From positions 1 to 31,973 of the IMG/VR virus record IMGVR_UViG_3300009314_000061: 31,973 nt of DNA. One strand, 5' to 3'. This document shows, in pieces, positions 1 to 8,561 of the stretch. Every line of letters starts with the position of its first letter. The stretch's first letter is position 1. A program made the translations under genes and the position numbers. This DNA is from a virus. A model generated the notes under the pieces. It worked only from the letters and a program-made list of their open reading frames with translations. It made no database searches and was not told where the DNA came from.

Positions 1-263
1 CGGTACGCCTCGCCGAAGAGCTTCACCAGCTCCCGGGTCTGGCTGCCGCCGTCGGGCTGCGACAGGGCCCGGTGCAGCTTCGCCTCGTCGTCCACGAGCT
101 GCCGCTGCAGCCGCTCGACCCGGCGCTCCTCGTCGGTGACCTGGATCGGTAGCGCGCTCGAGCGGCGGCGCGGGAACCACACCAGCGCGCCGAGGATGGC
201 CAGCGAGAGGGCCAGGACGCCACCGAGGACGCCCCATACCCACCCGGGCAGGGTGAGCGTCAC
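1..263 (-). CDS. Membrane-anchored protein, 3' part missing
   Basis: The reading frame begins at a GTG and runs off the left edge after 87 residues. The GTG overlaps the stop of the upstream gene as GTGA, and GGGGAACC in front of it is a plausible ribosome site. The visible protein has one hydrophobic segment (about residues 4-31), then an Arg-rich stretch (PRRRSS), then a charged Glu/Arg/Leu-rich region (about 42-70) that looks helical and could form a coiled coil. It lies just after a two-helix membrane protein and an amidase, so a lysis role such as inner-membrane spanin is possible. Against that, the arginines follow the membrane segment, which by the positive-inside rule would put the C-terminus in the cytoplasm. 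Function is not recognised. Confidence 0.7.
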   Translation of the reverse strand, partial: MTLTLPGWVWGVLGGVLALSLAILGALVWFPRRRSSALPIQVTDEERRVERLQRQLVDDEAKLHRALSQPDGGSQTRELVKLFGEAY

Positions 264-547
264 GGTTCCCCGCCGAGCTGCCTGTGGGCGAGCACGGTGG
301 CCCCCTGGGAGCTGGTCAGGCCGCCGGACTTGCCGTCACGGTAGGCCATGCCACCGGCGCCGATCCCGCAGACGGTGGTGATGCAGCCGGCGATCACGCC
401 GATGGTGCCGAGGGCCGCGCCGTTCGGCTCGTAGTCGGGGAGCACGGCGGGCAGGAACATCGCGACGACGACGGCGACGGCGAGGAAGAGATCGGCCAGG
501 CCGGCGAACGCGGCAAGGGCCGCGGTGCGGGAGAACTGAACCTTCAC
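260..547 (-). CDS. Two-helix membrane protein, candidate holin
   Basis: This small protein of 95 residues has two hydrophobic segments (about residues 8-32 and 39-64) separated by a short polar turn (PDYEPNG), followed by a polar C-terminal tail. The start is taken at the GTG at 547 because GGAGG lies five bases upstream and the GTG overlaps the amidase stop as GTGA, the same junction seen elsewhere here. An in-frame ATG at 559 is possible but has no good ribosome site. Position directly after an endolysin-like amidase makes it the best holin candidate in the window. Holins have no universal motif, so this is inferred from topology and neighbourhood. Confidence 0.7.
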   Translation of the reverse strand: MKVQFSRTAALAAFAGLADLFLAVAVVVAMFLPAVLPDYEPNGAALGTIGVIAGCITTVCGIGAGGMAYRDGKSGGLTSSQGATVLAHRQLGGEP

Positions 548-1092
548 GGGGACCTCCATTTGACGACGCCCTGCGCGATGGCCCTGCCGAGCATGCCGGA
601 CGCCAGCGCGTCGGTCGCGACGGCGACGTCGTTGTCGTTGCTGCCGAAGTGGGACTCGACGATCACGGCGGGCGCGTCGGTCCTGGTCAGGATCCGGAGT
701 TCGACGCCGCGGTCGTTCTCGGTCGTCGGCTTCACGCCGCGGTCAGCGAGGCCGAGACACGCGACCATCGCGCGCTGGACCTGCCCGGCCAGTCGGCGCC
801 CGCGGCGGCTCGACGGGTGGCACAGGGTCTCGATGCCCGTCGCTGCCGGGGTCGCCGCGTTGAAGTGCAGGGAGACGACCGCCTCGACCTTGTCACGGTT
901 GAGGAGGTCGCACACCTCCTGGTAGCCGCCCCGGTGGTTCGGCCGCTCGTAGACCTGGGCCTCGACGCCGTACACGGCCAGGGCGGCGACCACGTCGGCC
1001 GCGAGCGTGCCGTTCCAGATGTACTCGGACACGCCGCGGGTGTTGACCGCGCCCTGCGCGGACATCCGGTGGCCGACGACGACTGCGATCAC
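544..1092 (-). CDS. N-acetylmuramoyl-L-alanine amidase (Amidase_3-like), probable endolysin
   Basis: The 182-residue product looks like a zinc-dependent Amidase_3 domain that cuts the bond between muramic acid and the stem peptide. The N-terminus holds the first-ligand motif VVVGHR. A second block, VVSLHFNAA, matches the family SxHxNA motif with its histidine. Near the end, VIVESHFGSN matches the conserved catalytic glutamate motif (family form VExGFxSN). No signal peptide or cell-wall-binding domain is visible, so it would need a holin. The GTG start at 1092 overlaps the preceding stop as GTGA. A longer frame upstream is Arg-rich and belongs to the shadow of the previous gene, so it was not used. 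Confidence 0.88.
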   Translation of the reverse strand: MIAVVVGHRMSAQGAVNTRGVSEYIWNGTLAADVVAALAVYGVEAQVYERPNHRGGYQEVCDLLNRDKVEAVVSLHFNAATPAATGIETLCHPSSRRGRRLAGQVQRAMVACLGLADRGVKPTTENDRGVELRILTRTDAPAVIVESHFGSNDNDVAVATDALASGMLGRAIAQGVVKWRSP

Positions 1093-1619
1093 GGCGCACC
1101 CCACGGGACGCCGAGCTCGAGGGCCAGCGCCGCGGCGTCGTTGCGGACCGCGGCGATCTTCTCCGCCTTCAGGCCGTCCGCGGGCCACTCGACGCCGGCC
1201 GCCTCACACATCGCCTGCCACTCGGAGATCGTCCTGCGGTCGTTGGCCGGGTCGGCGAGCCAGGTGAGGGCGTCGCGGGTCTCGGCGGAGACGGCGACCG
1301 GAGCGGGGGCGGGCGCCCGGCGGGGCGTGGAGACCTCCACATCCGCGATCTTCGTCGCCTCCATGTCGCCCGCGCGCGACTGCCATCGGGCACGGGTGGC
1401 GGCGGTGATCTCGTCGTCCCACTCCGCCGGCTCGACAGGCCGGGGCCAGTGGGCCGGGATGGTCACGCGTCGGAGATCGGTGCCGGCGGGGTACTCATCG
1501 ATCCCGTGTGGGCCGGCGACACGGACGATCCCGTCCGCGCCGGTGATGATCTCGCAGCCGGTCCAGTACGACGCGCGACGCGTCGGGGTGCCGTTGGCGA
1601 AGGGTACGAGCGCCTCCAT
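1089..1619 (-). CDS. Hypothetical protein between fibre and endolysin
   Basis: The 176-residue product starts at an ATG preceded by the strong site GAGGAGGTATC, which lies just past the stop of the fibre gene. The N-terminal half is mixed (Trp, Pro, Gly, charged). An Ala/Pro-rich linker around residues 100-112 leads to a helical C-terminal part with motifs such as TRDALTWLAD and ISEWQAMCEAAGVEWP. I do not recognise the family. Its place between tail fibre and amidase suggests a late protein, perhaps a tail or fibre accessory factor, but nothing in the sequence proves this. Confidence 0.75.
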   Translation of the reverse strand: MEALVPFANGTPTRRASYWTGCEIITGADGIVRVAGPHGIDEYPAGTDLRRVTIPAHWPRPVEPAEWDDEITAATRARWQSRAGDMEATKIADVEVSTPRRAPAPAPVAVSAETRDALTWLADPANDRRTISEWQAMCEAAGVEWPADGLKAEKIAAVRNDAAALALELGVPWGAP

Positions 1620-1628
1620 GATACCTCC

Positions 1629-2846
1629 TCAGTAGATCGTCACCTTGATGTTCGAGATCGTGCCTTTGACCTGGCCGCCGTCCTTGGCCCGAATCCAGAT
1701 GTACAGATGGGGGGCGGTGGCGTCCCCTTCCCGGCAGTGCATGGTCGTCTGCGTCAGCCCCGCCGACTCGGACAGGTTGTTGGCCACGCTGTCGTAGAAC
1801 TGACACTCCTGGTGCCCCACGATGTCCACAACGCGGAACTGACCGGCGTTGCTCCAGTTGGTCGCGGCGACATTTCCCGCGCCGCTGGCGCCAGCGTTGT
1901 TGACTTCCCGCCCCGTTAGCAGTCGTACTGTGCCGGCATTGTTGTAGAGCGCCCCCGAGATGTTCTCAGTATCACCGCCGCCGCCCGCCGTGACGTTGCG
2001 AACACGAAAGCTGATCGTGTCGTCGTTGGCATCGAGATTGTCCATATCAATGTCGGCGGTGATGACAATCTGCCCCGCCTCGTGTAGGTCAGGCAGCCCT
2101 TCAGCGGAGAGGGCGCGGTAGAGGTGGACCTGCTTGTCGGCACCGCTGCCGGCCAGCTCGAAGCTGATGACGTTGCTGCCCACCTCCAGCGTGGTCGCGT
2201 CGGTGACATCGCCGTAGGCATAGATGAGGCTCGTCGGGTCCTGGCTCCCATCGCCGTTGGCCTGCCAGTCGTAGGTCCCGGATAGGTCGGCGTCCCAGAC
2301 GGACGAGTCCCCGGCGTTGTCGTCGACGTACTTCTTGACGCTCTGCTGCGTCGGGACCTTGGTCGCCGAGTCCGAGGACATATCGTCCTCGTCGATCGAG
2401 TCCATCAGGGTGGCGTCGGAGATCTTCGTATTCAGGTTCGCCAGCGTGTCGGCGCTGTGCTGCGCGCCGGCGAGGTTGTGCGCGGGTGCCGATGCCGCGT
2501 AGGCCGCGCTCGCCGCGAAGGCAGCCGAATTCGCCGCCGTGGCGCTGTTGGCATGGCCTGCGCTCGCCGCGTAGGTCGCGGAGCCGGCGTGCACAGCGGA
2601 CGTCGCGAGGCCAGCGGACGCCGCGTAGCCACCGGACTTGACGTCCTCCCAAGTGGCCGACAGGGCGCTCGTGAACGACGCGAGCTTGATCGTCCCGCTC
2701 GTGATGTCGATCAGCCACGTCGCAGAGCCGTAGCCGACGGGGCTAGGCCGTGGCGTGGCACCCGTCCGCGCAAGGATGCGGACGCCCACGTCGTTCGTGT
2801 CACGCCGCCCCGTGAGCGGCTTCAGATACCCTGCAAAGAGCGCCAT
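1629..2846 (-). CDS. Tail fibre-like protein with hexapeptide repeats
   Basis: The 405-residue product is built like a phage fibre. After an N-terminal region (1-74) come eight uninterrupted hexapeptides of the form A-x-S-A-x-x (residues 75-122). These lead into ADTLANLNTKISDATL (132-147) and PTQQSVKKYVDDN (165-177), both common in phage tail fibres. The C-terminal 220 residues are rich in Gly, Asn, Asp, Ser and Thr, lack long helices and are likely beta-structured, the expected receptor-binding end. The ATG at 2846 has AGGAG overlapping the stop of the upstream tail gene. Frame upstream of this ATG belongs to the shadow of that gene. Confidence 0.82.
   Translation of the reverse strand: MALFAGYLKPLTGRRDTNDVGVRILARTGATPRPSPVGYGSATWLIDITSGTIKLASFTSALSATWEDVKSGGYAASAGLATSAVHAGSATYAASAGHANSATAANSAAFAASAAYAASAPAHNLAGAQHSADTLANLNTKISDATLMDSIDEDDMSSDSATKVPTQQSVKKYVDDNAGDSSVWDADLSGTYDWQANGDGSQDPTSLIYAYGDVTDATTLEVGSNVISFELAGSGADKQVHLYRALSAEGLPDLHEAGQIVITADIDMDNLDANDDTISFRVRNVTAGGGGDTENISGALYNNAGTVRLLTGREVNNAGASGAGNVAATNWSNAGQFRVVDIVGHQECQFYDSVANNLSESAGLTQTTMHCREGDATAPHLYIWIRAKDGGQVKGTISNIKVTIY
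2481..2624 (-). repeat. Eight tandem A-x-S-A-x-x hexapeptide codons in the fibre gene
   Basis: These 144 bases encode eight perfect hexads in register: AASAGL, ATSAVH, AGSATY, AASAGH, ANSATA, ANSAAF, AASAAY, AASAPA. Positions 1, 3 and 4 are invariant; positions 2, 5 and 6 vary. The DNA copies are not identical, so this is a diverged or selected protein repeat and not a recent tandem duplication. It probably forms a slender trimeric shaft segment (inference). Confidence 0.85.
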
Positions 2847-2854
2847 CGCGTCTC

Positions 2855-4864
2855 CTATCCGAAGTCGATGTGCCAGGACCGCGCCGTGAGATCTGGCGCC
2901 TTCCCGCCACCGCCCTTGATTACGATGTCCCGGATCTGCCCGACGCGATCCGTGGTCTGTGCCGTGTCGAAGTCGATCGCCTCGCCCTGTTCCATCGGGA
3001 GGAAGCGGGGCGAGAGCGAGGCTTCCATCCAGATCTGGGGCTGGTTGCGCATCTCGAACAGCTCGGCATGCGCGTCCTCCCACCACTTGACGAACGACGC
3101 CGTACCATCGCCGGCCACCGGAAACACCGCGGCGAGATGAAACCGCCACCACTTGCGGTTGACCTTGGCCGTGATGGCACCGCGTGATGCGATGTCGGCC
3201 TTGTCCCGAAACCGGCTGTTGAACGTCGCTTGATCGGGCGCGTCGCTGCCGCCGAGAACCGGCTGGAGGTAGACGGGCTGATCGTACTCGGCGGTCAGGT
3301 CGTTGCAGTAGAGATCCTGCTTCGGCTTGATGCGCTTCGGGTGCGCGCCCACCACGTCGGCGTCGTCGATCGTGTAGGTTGCCGTCCCGGGCGCCGTGCG
3401 TCGCTTGGGCGTGAGTGTGCCTTCTCGCGTGAACATGTCGGAGTTGACGATGTCGGCGAGCTCCTGAATCACGTCCATCGCCCTGGCCGGCTCGGTCGCG
3501 TCCTGCTTCGGTACGATCCCGCTGATGTGGTCCCAGTAGTCCTCGGTGAACTCGCCCGCCCATCCGCCGCTGTTGACGCCCTGGACCTGCGAGGTGTTGA
3601 CCGCGCTCGTTTCGCCCAGCGCCCACCCGCTGTTCTCCATGAGGTACTTGGCGATCCCGTCGGGGTAGCGTAGCAGGTCTGCGCCGCTGTACGCGCCGTG
3701 GCAGCGCACGTACCCGCTGACCTTCTGACCGAGGGTGATGTAGCTACCGACGGGGAGGATGTGCGGGACGAAGTGGCCACCCCAGCTCGTCGGGCCGACG
3801 CCGTTCCACGGGTTCGCGATGTCGTCGTAGTTGCTCATATTGACGCCGCTCCTGGCATCCCACACGCCGCCGCTGTTGACGTAGCCGACGGTTGCCGAGC
3901 ACTTCCCGCGGGCGTACCAACACTCGTTCCAGCCCGACGCGTATCCCTGCGTCTTCGCCAGCGTGTTCGCCTTGACCACGATCCCGCGATTGACGCCGGT
4001 CTGCCCGAACACGAACGGGACGATCTTGTCGTAGCGGTCGGTCAGCGTCATGCCCGCGTGCGGGTCGCCGCGGAACACGTACAAGAGCGAGTTCGCCGCG
4101 TGCGCGTCCTCGGTCGAGTCGAGGTATCCGCGGACCACGTCCCAGTACTCAGCGCCACCGGAGAAGGCCGCGGACTTGATGAACACGACCTCGGAGTTGA
4201 TGACCGCGACATCGCCGTCCTTGTAGGCAGGCGTCATCATCGTCTGCGACAACTTGATCAGCGTGTCCGCGCTGCCGATCGCCGATCCGATGCTTGAGAG
4301 CGTGCCGTCGGCATTCGCGCGCGCCGGCTGGATGAAGCCCGCGCTACCCCACCTGGTCGATCGGGCGACCTGGTTGCCCGGCAGCTGCACGTTGTAGTTG
4401 TAGTAGTTGCCGACGATCTCGAGGCCGAACTCGGAGTACAGCGACGCGTCGATTACGTCGTTGCGCACGGCGCCCGATACTTGCTTGCGGTAGCCGCTGC
4501 CTGCCGCCTGCCCCATGTCCACGAGCCACACATCCGCCGACGCGCCGGGCCACAACCAATCGTCGCCGAGATAGTCCCAGATCGCATCGTCGGAGCCGCC
4601 GATCGCCACCTTGAACTTGCACCGCGGGTGCGTCCACTTCGGCTCGTTGATCTTCGGGGCGATCTTCTCGACGGTCCACTGCCCGCGAATGCGCCCATCC
4701 CACTCCTCGACGCTGCCCTCCCCGACCCAGTCGCCCGCGGCGGTCTGCGCGTCCGTCCACCGAAACGTCTGCGTGCTGCCGTCGCTGACGTTCTCGACCG
4801 TGACGCGGACGAACAGCCCGATGCTGAGCGCGCCGTAGTTGGTCAGGAGATCCGCGAACGCCAT
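2855..4864 (-). CDS. Large tail-tip / hub-like protein
   Basis: The 669-residue product follows tape measure and distal-tail genes and precedes the fibre, the usual place of a tail hub or tip protein. The N-terminal region is beta-rich (VRVTVENVSDGS, FRWTDAQTAAGDWVG). The middle is Gly/Asn/Tyr/Trp-rich. The C-terminal third carries FTREGTLTPKRR, IDDADVVGAHPKR and YCNDLTAEYD, reminiscent of hub proteins that bridge tube and fibres. The start ATG overlaps the preceding stop by one base (TGATG). I did not see lysozyme or peptidase motifs. The assignment rests on position and general composition; the exact family is uncertain. Confidence 0.72.
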   Translation of the reverse strand: MAFADLLTNYGALSIGLFVRVTVENVSDGSTQTFRWTDAQTAAGDWVGEGSVEEWDGRIRGQWTVEKIAPKINEPKWTHPRCKFKVAIGGSDDAIWDYLGDDWLWPGASADVWLVDMGQAAGSGYRKQVSGAVRNDVIDASLYSEFGLEIVGNYYNYNVQLPGNQVARSTRWGSAGFIQPARANADGTLSSIGSAIGSADTLIKLSQTMMTPAYKDGDVAVINSEVVFIKSAAFSGGAEYWDVVRGYLDSTEDAHAANSLLYVFRGDPHAGMTLTDRYDKIVPFVFGQTGVNRGIVVKANTLAKTQGYASGWNECWYARGKCSATVGYVNSGGVWDARSGVNMSNYDDIANPWNGVGPTSWGGHFVPHILPVGSYITLGQKVSGYVRCHGAYSGADLLRYPDGIAKYLMENSGWALGETSAVNTSQVQGVNSGGWAGEFTEDYWDHISGIVPKQDATEPARAMDVIQELADIVNSDMFTREGTLTPKRRTAPGTATYTIDDADVVGAHPKRIKPKQDLYCNDLTAEYDQPVYLQPVLGGSDAPDQATFNSRFRDKADIASRGAITAKVNRKWWRFHLAAVFPVAGDGTASFVKWWEDAHAELFEMRNQPQIWMEASLSPRFLPMEQGEAIDFDTAQTTDRVGQIRDIVIKGGGGKAPDLTARSWHIDFG

Positions 4865-6066
4865 CACTCGGCCTGCATCCGGAGACCATCGACCGTGATC
4901 GAGAAGTCCCGGATGTGGTTGGGGCCGCGACCTCGGACCACGCCGTAGCCCTTGCCGAACGGCACGTACCCGAACACCATCTTGTCCATGTCGCGCAACT
5001 CGTCGGGGTCCAGCAGCCACAGCGACGCCTCGGCCCGGTACTTGTCGAGGTAGTTGTCGATTGCGTGGAACGCGCCTTCGGGCCAGCCGCCGAAGCCGAC
5101 GGTGATACGCCGGAACCCGCGCCGCTTGTAGAACTCCGCGTTGCCGCCGAGGTCCGCGCCGCTGAGCGAGTCGAGCATCACGCGCTCGGTCTCGAACTGG
5201 CTGCGGATGGTGCGGTCGGCGTAGTCGGCACCGTCGAACCCCGCGTCCTCCCAGATGCCGAGGCAGCCCATCTTGAAGGCTTCCTGCGTGGCGTGGTTGG
5301 CGTTCATCGAGCGGTTCGCGAACACGGCCACGTAGCGCATGGAGACGCCGCCAGGGAGCCACACATAGAGGTCGTTGGACCTGCTCTTGGTCGCGTCCTT
5401 GGCGTCGCCGGCGTAGGTTCCACCGGCCACCCAGTCGCCGATCACGCCGCCGAGGTTGGAGTCCGCGCCGAAGACGCGGATGTACTCATCGGATGCCAGG
5501 TTGGTCGCGTAGACCATGATGGCCTCGATCGACTTGCCGACGTCGGTCGCGTCGATCTGCCACACGGCGTACTGGTAGTCCTTGGTGTAGACGGCGTCGT
5601 CGGAGACGTAGGCCGTAAAGCCGGTATCATCGGCGCTGTTGTCGAATCCCATGGTGTCGGCGAGGCGCTGGCAGTCGCCGCCGCCGGTGTTCCAGTGGAT
5701 TTCCCACGTCAGCGCAGGATCGCTGGCCAGCGTGAACAGTCGAGACGATTCGCTGTAACTGGACGCTGTGTCAATTCCCGGTATCGGAACAGCCGACGCG
5801 AGAACCTTGGCCGCGATCTCGGCGATCAATTCGTCGCCGCTGAAACCACCCTTTGCTAGCGTGACCGTGTTGGGCGTCCCTGCGTTGTCCTCGTAGGCGA
5901 ACTCGTTGTTCGAGCCTGTGATCTGGAACGTGTCGCCGATCTGCAGCATCTTGCCGGGGTGGTGCACTGGCGGGAACGCCTCGCCCGAGATGAGCCGCCC
6001 CGACTCCACGATGGACGTGGGCGTCAGCGAGTCGTCGAAGCGGTAGATTCGCAGCGGCGCAACCAT
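4864..6066 (-). CDS. Putative distal tail / baseplate protein
   Basis: The 400-residue product lies directly after the tape measure gene, where distal tail (Dit-like) proteins usually sit. The N-terminal 40 residues lead into a segment with TFQITGSNNEFAYED and LAKGGFSGDELIAEIAAKVL, a strand-rich fold followed by an amphipathic helix. The C-terminal region has aromatic and Gly-rich segments (ITVGFGGWPEG, WLLDPDELRDMDKMVFGYVP). The ATG at 6066 overlaps the tape-measure stop by one base (TGATG), so it is likely translationally coupled. Frame upstream of this ATG is Arg/Pro-rich shadow of the tape measure gene. Distal tail function is inferred from gene order. Confidence 0.7.
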   Translation of the reverse strand: MVAPLRIYRFDDSLTPTSIVESGRLISGEAFPPVHHPGKMLQIGDTFQITGSNNEFAYEDNAGTPNTVTLAKGGFSGDELIAEIAAKVLASAVPIPGIDTASSYSESSRLFTLASDPALTWEIHWNTGGGDCQRLADTMGFDNSADDTGFTAYVSDDAVYTKDYQYAVWQIDATDVGKSIEAIMVYATNLASDEYIRVFGADSNLGGVIGDWVAGGTYAGDAKDATKSRSNDLYVWLPGGVSMRYVAVFANRSMNANHATQEAFKMGCLGIWEDAGFDGADYADRTIRSQFETERVMLDSLSGADLGGNAEFYKRRGFRRITVGFGGWPEGAFHAIDNYLDKYRAEASLWLLDPDELRDMDKMVFGYVPFGKGYGVVRGRGPNHIRDFSITVDGLRMQAE

Positions 6067-8141
6067 CAGACCGTCCCCATCGCGTAGGGCAGCGAGCTGG
6101 AGCCGTCCTCGACCATCTCGGCGAGCACGGTATCCACGACCTCGCCGATCACGCGCCCGTCGAGCACTACCGGCACGCGCACCGTCAGAAGCCGCCCAGC
6201 GCCGCTCACGTCGTCCGCGATACCGCCGAGGACGCCGCCTCCCGCGTTGCGGACGATCGCCATGGTGGAGTCGAGGACGTCGTGGAGCTTGGTGGTCCCA
6301 GTCGGGTCCATCAGCAACTCGTCGCCGCGCTTGGACACGGTCATGCGGCCGGCGCCGGGGGCGTCCATGATCCCGCGGTCGCCGATGGCGCCGATGAGGC
6401 CGGTCATCAGGGCGATCCCCGCCGAGAGTGCTCCGACGGCAAGGGGGATGTTCGCCCCCGCGCTGGCGATGGTGCCGAGGACCGCGGGGGGGCCGAGGGC
6501 GGCTGTTTGTTGGGCTGCGCCTGCGACGGTAGACGCCGTTGTAGCCTGCTGCGCTGTGATCTGGGCAATCGCCCACCGCCCGATCATCTCGACGCCGAGC
6601 TGGCCGGCTTCGCGCAGGCCGTTCTTGAGGCCGTCCATCGCGGTCTGGCCTTGTGCGAACGCGGCGCCCACGTTGCCGATCGATTCGCCGAGTCGTTGCG
6701 AGCTCTGGATCTGGTCCTCGAAGGCGATCCGCGCCTCCTCGGCCTGCTGGCGCTGCTGGTCCCTCATCTCATTGAACAGATCGCTCGTGCTGGAGTAGCG
6801 CTTCTCCTCCCACCACATGAGACGCCGCGTGGCATCGGCGGCTTCGTCGATTTTGTCTGCGGTTTCTCCCGCGTCGTCGCCGAGCTTTTCGATGCCCGAT
6901 GATGCGTCGGGAAGATCCGCGGCAAGCTCTGCGACCGCCTCGCGGAAGTTCTCGAACGCAGTCTCGATCTCCTTGGTGTCGTCGGCGCCGTCCCGGAACG
7001 CCTTGGCCATGTCATCGGCGGCGAGCGAGCCCTCCTCGACCTGCACCTCCAGCTTTGCGATCTCGCCGGTAAGCCGTTCGATCTGCGCCTGACGCTGCGC
7101 TTCGGACATGGAGCGCCCGAAGGCGAAAAAGGCGCGGTCGCCGACAACGGTGGCCTTTTGCAGCCGCTCGACCTCAGCACGGACGCCAGCCAGCCGGGAC
7201 TGCAGGATGTCTACGGTGAACGCCTCGGCCGTGGCGCGGGCGCCCTTCCATGCTCGCGACAGGGTCGATACGCCCTTGGCCGCGAGTTCGGCGCCGTCGA
7301 TGATGGTGTACACCACCTTGTCGGTGGACTTCGTGAGCGCCGCTTGTGCACCGATCATCTTGTCGGTGCTGTCGAGCATCACGTTGGCAAGTTCGACCAT
7401 CGCAGCGCGGGCGACAGGCGACTTGGTGATGACGCTGCCGAGGCCCTCCTTGGCGAAGTCGCTCCACGCTCCCTTGAGCTTGTTGACCGCGCCGGGCCAG
7501 GTGGAAGCCGCAGCCTCGGCTGTTCCGGCGAATCGCTCGTTGAAGAGTCGAACGGCTTCGCCGCTCTTGAGCTGCTCGGTCGTCAACTCACGCAATTCAG
7601 GAACGTATCGACTGAGCATCCCAGCCGACCCGGCGAACGATGCGGCCAGCCCGCGAGTGATCGTCTCCAGTGGGAATCCCGCAGCGGCGGCGTTTTCGAC
7701 GGCGAGCGTGAACTCCTCCATCTTGTCGAGCGACACACCGAGTTGGATGGCCTGCGTCTGGAGCGCGAGCGTCTCTTCATCGCCGCGACCCGTGAGCTTC
7801 TGCAGCGCGAGGGCCTGCGCGTCGAGCATGGCGATGACGTCTTCCGTCGCCTGCCCACTCGCCTCCAGTGCTGCGCGGCGCTTGGCTTCTGCCTGCGCCT
7901 GGACGCCAGCCGCGCGGACGGAATCCGCAACGAACCGCCCGAGCCGGCGCCCGGCAAGAAGGACGCTCCCGATCCCCAAGCCAAGCGTCGCGTAGCCCGC
8001 GACCATCTTCTTGATGCTGCGGTTGCTCGATCGCTCGGTCTGCTTGGTGGTTTTGTCGAGACCGCGGAACTTGCGGCCGAGGCGCTTGACCGCTTGCTCG
8101 GCGCCCTTTCCCTCGGCGGTGATGGTGAACCTAACAGCCAC
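6066..8141 (-). CDS. Tail tape measure protein
   Basis: The 691-residue product sets tail length in siphoviruses. It starts with a short beta segment (VRFTITAEG), then a Lys/Arg-rich helical region (to about 45) and a hydrophobic stretch with GYATLGLGIGSVLLAGRRLG. Long Ala/Glu/Lys/Gln-rich helical segments follow, including coiled-coil-like parts (AQIERLTGEIAKLEVQVEEG; DQQRQQAEEARIAFEDQ). Near residues 535-600 lies an Ala/Gly/Ile-rich hydrophobic region typical of tape measures, which may insert in the host membrane. The C-terminus is compact and beta-rich. AGAGGTGATCCG before the ATG is a reasonable ribosome site. The gene is placed directly after the chaperone frames, as expected. Confidence 0.9.
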   Translation of the reverse strand: MAVRFTITAEGKGAEQAVKRLGRKFRGLDKTTKQTERSSNRSIKKMVAGYATLGLGIGSVLLAGRRLGRFVADSVRAAGVQAQAEAKRRAALEASGQATEDVIAMLDAQALALQKLTGRGDEETLALQTQAIQLGVSLDKMEEFTLAVENAAAAGFPLETITRGLAASFAGSAGMLSRYVPELRELTTEQLKSGEAVRLFNERFAGTAEAAASTWPGAVNKLKGAWSDFAKEGLGSVITKSPVARAAMVELANVMLDSTDKMIGAQAALTKSTDKVVYTIIDGAELAAKGVSTLSRAWKGARATAEAFTVDILQSRLAGVRAEVERLQKATVVGDRAFFAFGRSMSEAQRQAQIERLTGEIAKLEVQVEEGSLAADDMAKAFRDGADDTKEIETAFENFREAVAELAADLPDASSGIEKLGDDAGETADKIDEAADATRRLMWWEEKRYSSTSDLFNEMRDQQRQQAEEARIAFEDQIQSSQRLGESIGNVGAAFAQGQTAMDGLKNGLREAGQLGVEMIGRWAIAQITAQQATTASTVAGAAQQTAALGPPAVLGTIASAGANIPLAVGALSAGIALMTGLIGAIGDRGIMDAPGAGRMTVSKRGDELLMDPTGTTKLHDVLDSTMAIVRNAGGGVLGGIADDVSGAGRLLTVRVPVVLDGRVIGEVVDTVLAEMVEDGSSSLPYAMGTV

Positions 8142-8144
8142 GGA

Positions 8145-8561
8145 TCACCTCTTGCGCCGCTGCCAGCCGGAGCGTTGCCTGTTCTCGGCGCTCTTGCGCG
8201 CGCTGCTCTCGATCTCGCTCATACAGGACGACAGGATGCGGAATGCGCCCATGATCCGCGCGTCCTGCTCCAACGTGCCCCCTGCGTGCGGCAGCGTGCC
8301 GAAGCGTCGCCAGTCCAGGAACGTCGTAACCGCTATCCAGATCCACGCGGGGACGTCGTCGGGAGGCCAGCCGCGGATGCAGTGGCGATCGAACCAGCCG
8401 TACCGAAAGCCGAGCGTGCCGCAGCACAGCGGCGATTCGTAGCCGTCGCCGCTCCACTTGCGCCTCTCTCGCTCGGCCTCCAGCCATTCGTCCCAGTCCT
8501 CCCCGTCTCTAGCCCCCCGAATCAGTGTCCAGTGCAGCGCCGCCCCGACGAAAGGGAGCAT
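8145..8561 (-). CDS. Second tail assembly chaperone frame (gpT-like), probably made by frameshift
   Basis: This frame, 138 codons from its first ATG, lies between the major tail protein and the tape measure, where the lambda gpG/gpT pair sits. It overlaps the upstream frame by 53 bases and has no usable ribosome site: AGG directly abuts the ATG at 8561. It is more likely read as an extension of the upstream protein through a run of six Gs just before that frame's stop. The portion after the shift (8513 to 8145) would add about 122 residues, starting ARDGEDWDEWLEAERERRKW and ending in a basic tail. It is Trp-rich. Sequence identity to known gpT proteins cannot be judged here. Confidence 0.75.
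   Translation of the reverse strand: MLPFVGAALHWTLIRGARDGEDWDEWLEAERERRKWSGDGYESPLCCGTLGFRYGWFDRHCIRGWPPDDVPAWIWIAVTTFLDWRRFGTLPHAGGTLEQDARIMGAFRILSSCMSEIESSARKSAENRQRSGWQRRKR

Noticed and set aside
284-1635. Overlapping plus-strand frames opposite lysis genes
   Set aside because: Arg/Gly/Val-rich antisense shadows of amidase and its neighbour.
8131-8487. Third frame continuing past the chaperone stop
   Set aside because: It lies in the frame of the upstream chaperone after its stop and is Arg-rich shadow of the gpT-like frame.
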